A stretch of DNA of 16,400 bases, from assembly GCA_964402115.1 (NCBI GenBank), contig CAYOBW010000151.1, forward strand, positions 1-16,400. Direction: 5' to 3'. A model generated the notes under the pieces. The model worked only from the letters and a program-made list of their open reading frames with translations, ran no database searches and had not been told where the DNA came from. The DNA comes from CAYOBW01 sp964402115. Its GTDB lineage: Bacteria; Verrucomicrobiota; Kiritimatiellia; UBA8416; CAYOBW01. The stretch's first letter is position 1; each line of letters begins with the position of its first letter. Below are positions 14,763 to 16,400 of this stretch, one piece after another. A program made the position numbers and the translations under genes.

Positions 14763-14802
14763 TCCCTCTCCCCGGCGGGGAGTGGGCCGGGGTGAGGGGC
14801 CG
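14763..14802 (+). repeat. Dispersed GC-rich repeat, CTCTCCCC/GGGGTGAGGGGCC type, copy 1
   Basis: A 40-bp unit contains the internal palindrome CTCCCCGGCGGGGAG and ends in GGGGTGAGGGGCCG. It matches the reverse complement of 15123-15162 with three mismatches. Sequences of this form (CTCACCCCAACCCTCTCCCC) are widely dispersed in many bacterial genomes. Here the copy lies about 110 bp downstream of the four-gene cluster. Confidence 0.75.
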
Positions 14803-14895
14803 CAGGCCCATGCCGCGCAGGACCGGTCCGGCGGGAGCACGCAGGCGGGGCCGCAGATTCCAAGCCAGCGGCCCCCTCTGCGCGCGAGGGCGCGC

Positions 14896-14965
14896 TGTCC
14901 AACACGGAATGTCCAAGGGCGGAGTTCACATCCCCCCTCCTTCATTGGACATTCCGTGCTGGACA
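14896..14965. repeat. Palindromic repeat with 21-bp arms
   Basis: The arms 14896-14916 (TGTCCAACACGGAATGTCCAA reading, 21 positions) and 14945-14965 are reverse complements with a single mismatch, separated by a 28-bp loop. The right arm continues into GGACATTGGGTGTTGAG, giving short GGACATT/GTGTTG-like iterations. This resembles degenerate intergenic repeats that I associate with PVC genomes. It could fold as a long cruciform or RNA hairpin. Confidence 0.75.
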
Positions 14966-15122
14966 TTGGGTGTTGAGATCGAAAAGCCGTTTTGCTGCAA
15001 ACCAATGACTTACGACTGAAGTCTCAGACAAGCCCCTTACGCGAGCCGCGGCAACGTCTTGCCGGGGCGTGACATCCGTGGGTCAACCCGTGAGACACGT
15101 CAGACTGGACGGCCGTGGTTGC

Positions 15123-15162
15123 CGGCCCCTCACCCCAACCCTCTCCCCGCCGGGGAGAGGGA
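15123..15162 (-). repeat. Dispersed GC-rich repeat, CTCTCCCC/GGGGTGAGGGGCC type, copy 2 (inverted)
   Basis: This is the inverted partner of 14763-14802, with 37 of 40 positions matching after reverse complementing. It has the same internal palindrome, CTCCCCGCCGGGGAG. The two copies face each other across about 320 bp that contain the 21-bp-arm palindrome. Confidence 0.75.
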
Positions 15163-15309
15163 GGCGCTCACGCGGCCGCGCACCCTGCAGACTCCGCCGC
15201 GTGGGCAACGGCTGGCAGCCGGCGGGGGAGCTTCCGCTCGGCGGCTCAAGCCGTCACCAAACGGTCATCGGGCATCGCACCATAAGTATATTATGGCGAA
15301 TGATATGGG

Positions 15310-15338
15310 AGAAATGGAAGCGGGCTACTTCCGTTTCT
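15310..15338 (-). terminator. Candidate terminator hairpin of the minus-strand repeat-protein gene
   Basis: GAAATGGAAG (15311-15320) and CTTCCGTTTC (15328-15337) form a stem, extended by an A-T pair at 15310/15338, with a 7-nt loop and one G-U wobble. It starts 8 bp downstream of the stop at 15346 on the minus strand. The RNA downstream is only moderately U-rich (TCTCCCATAT), so intrinsic termination is plausible but not certain. Confidence 0.45.
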
Positions 15339-15345
15339 AGGTTCA

Positions 15346-16400
15346 TCATTCTTGAAGCCGGACCCCGACCCGGTAGAAGCCCTTCACGCCGGACCAACGG
15401 TTGGTGTACCGCATTTCGCCGCCGCGCCCCGGTGCTTCCCCAAGGTCCGTCCAGGGCCCAGGCAGGTTCGTCGTGCCGTACACCGTGTACACGCGCCCGG
15501 TCAGCCCGTCCCACGAAACGACGAACGGGTTGCCGGCGGCGTCATCAGTGGTCCCCATGATCGTCAGCACGTCAGTGGCGTTGGTCGGGCTGGTGCCCAT
15601 GATCCGTTCCTTCCAAGTGGGCACGCCATCGTGGTCCTGGTCAGCCAACGCGGCCTCGTCGAAGTTGCTCGTCCACCCGAAGCCAGCCAGCCAGACTTCC
15701 GGGGTGCTGTTGGTCGCCAGGTTCTCGGCATAGCCGGCGACCAGTGCCGCCGGCATGCTCACGGTTACGGTTACCGTGGCGTTCGTGGCGCTCCCCGCTG
15801 CGATCAGGTTGGTCCCGGAGCCGCTCCAGTTCACGAAGTGGTAGTACCTGTCCGGCGTGGCGGTCACGACGACGTTCGACCCGGCCCCCTGCCACCCGGC
15901 CACCGGGCCGACCATGCCATTGCCGCTGACGTCGGTCTGCAGCCAGTAGTTGGTCTGCCAGGCCCAGGTGAGCGTGCCGTCGGCGGTGACCGCGAGCGTG
16001 ACGTTCGTGCCCGCACCCGCCGCGTTCCCCTCGCCATCGGTAATGCCCGTGGCGCTCCAACCGGTACACACCAGCTGCGTCGCCTGCACGCCGAAGAGCG
16101 TCGGGGAGTTCGTGATCCGACAAGCCACCGCCGTGCCGTAGTCATAGGTGTGCGGGCCGACCTCCGGGTCGGCGCCGCCGTGGGCGGACGCCACGTCCAG
16201 CGTGAAGGCGTCGCTGGCGAAGTGCGCCACCAGGGCCACCGGTTGCAGCAGGCTGACGGTGACCGTCGCCGTGCCGGCCTCGCCAACGACCAGCGCGTTC
16301 GTGTCACCCGACCAGCGGACGAAGTGGTGATTCGCCGCCGCAGTAGCGGTCACGACGACGTTCGATCCGGCGCCCTGCCACCCGGCCGCGGGACCGACCA
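15346..16400 (-). CDS. Large InlB-like repeat protein, C-terminal part (5' end outside window)
   Basis: About 350 C-terminal residues are visible. The frame is open to the right edge of the window, so the protein is partial. It contains divergent InlB B-repeat-like units: a GPAAGWQGAGSNVVV segment at the window edge followed by HHFVRWSGD, then VCTGW, TWAWQTNYWL and GPVAGWQGAGSNVVV with YYHFVNWSG, 162 residues apart. Next comes a short Ca-binding-like linker (DQDHDGVPTWKE, GTSPTNATDVL). A C-terminal beta domain has VVSWDGLTGRVYTVYGTTN and ends GFYRVGVRLQE. The same linker and tail occur in the 3013-7062 protein. It is likely exported and surface-located or cell-attached; ligand and enzymatic activity are not evident. 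The end is followed by a hairpin at 15310-15338. Confidence 0.82.
   Translation of the reverse strand, partial: VGPAAGWQGAGSNVVVTATAAANHHFVRWSGDTNALVVGEAGTATVTVSLLQPVALVAHFASDAFTLDVASAHGGADPEVGPHTYDYGTAVACRITNSPTLFGVQATQLVCTGWSATGITDGEGNAAGAGTNVTLAVTADGTLTWAWQTNYWLQTDVSGNGMVGPVAGWQGAGSNVVVTATPDRYYHFVNWSGSGTNLIAAGSATNATVTVTVSMPAALVAGYAENLATNSTPEVWLAGFGWTSNFDEAALADQDHDGVPTWKERIMGTSPTNATDVLTIMGTTDDAAGNPFVVSWDGLTGRVYTVYGTTNLPGPWTDLGEAPGRGGEMRYTNRWSGVKGFYRVGVRLQE
15833..15914 (-). repeat. Intragenic direct repeat encoding an InlB-like unit, copy 1
   Basis: This 82-bp stretch aligns without gaps to 16319-16400 (offset 486 bp, 162 codons). The block GCGGTCACGACGACGTTCGA is identical in both. It encodes the GWQGAGSNVVVTAT part of the repeat. 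Nucleotide-level conservation implies fairly recent duplication or ongoing gene conversion within the protein. Confidence 0.75.
16319..16400 (-). repeat. Intragenic direct repeat encoding an InlB-like unit, copy 2
   Basis: This is the partner of 15833-15914, ending at the window edge; the repeat probably continues beyond it. It encodes GPAAGWQGAGSNVVV and the following TATAAANHHFVRW. Confidence 0.7.

Larger units (their letters stand above)
14654..15345. other. Repeat-rich noncoding region
   Basis: I find no credible gene in these roughly 690 bp. Open frames here include the tell-tale translations LTPAHSPPGRGR and PHPNPLPAGERE, which come from a dispersed DNA repeat rather than from real proteins. 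The region carries an inverted pair of 40-bp repeats, one 21-bp-arm palindrome and a hairpin next to the minus-strand gene at its right edge. No clear intrinsic terminator for the rightward cluster was found directly after 14653. Confidence 0.7.

Noticed and set aside
14641..15340. Several open frames of 60-150 codons on both strands after the TPR-membrane gene
   Set aside because: Their translations contain LTPxxSPPGRGR or NPLPAGERE, products of the dispersed CTCTCCCC repeat. None has a ribosome-binding site or homologous domain that I recognise.

Overview
The window is GC-rich, densely coding bacterial DNA, most likely from the PVC group (Kiritimatiellota, Lentisphaerota or Verrucomicrobiota). 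This is inferred from content: a Tat-exported sulfatase remnant, secreted glycoside hydrolases, very large FG-GAP/VCBS and InlB-like repeat proteins that end in a Ca-binding linker plus a 'GFYRxxxR' tail, and intergenic repeats of the 'CTCACCCCAACCCTCTCCCC' and 'GGACATTCCGTGCTGGACATTGGG' types. No rRNA, tRNA, CRISPR array, transposase or phage gene was seen. The lineage call is inference and was not tested by any search.

Left part (1-7200), polysaccharide-related and surface genes. A palindromic repeat element (11-129) precedes a broken S1-type sulfatase (328-776) that keeps its Tat signal and C-terminus but has lost the catalytic core. Convergent to it is a secreted clan GH-A glycosidase with accessory beta domains (787-2622, minus). 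A roughly 390-bp divergent intergenic region separates it from a 1349-residue exported protein (3013-7062) built as an internal duplication: seven-bladed FG-GAP propeller, InlB-like module, second seven-bladed propeller, second InlB-like module, Ca-binding linker, C-terminal domain. A second copy of the palindromic element (7074-7194) follows.

Middle part (7195-12213). A membrane-anchored GH13 pullulanase/debranching-type enzyme (7281-10223) carries three glycogen-binding-like N-terminal modules. It is followed by two overlapping SPFH/Band 7 membrane proteins (10304-11308 and 11305-12213).

Third part (12214-14653), the most unusual block. A predicted promoter overlaid by a 17-bp inverted repeat precedes four tightly packed genes: two tandem paralogous 98-residue exported proteins with a GCCWG...WNEG signature, a signal peptide-TPR-YidD fusion, and a TPR protein with a C-terminal hydrophobic PGLGHxYxGE domain. 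Gaps are 29 and 17 bp, then a 4-bp ATGA overlap. I suggest an envelope or membrane-biogenesis module related to YidD-assisted insertion, possibly working with the SPFH pair. That role is inference.

Right end (14654-16400). About 690 bp of noncoding DNA is rich in inverted repeats. It is followed by the 3' part of another large InlB-like repeat protein on the minus strand, whose 5' end lies outside the window. It shares its repeat module and C-terminal domain with the 3013-7062 protein.
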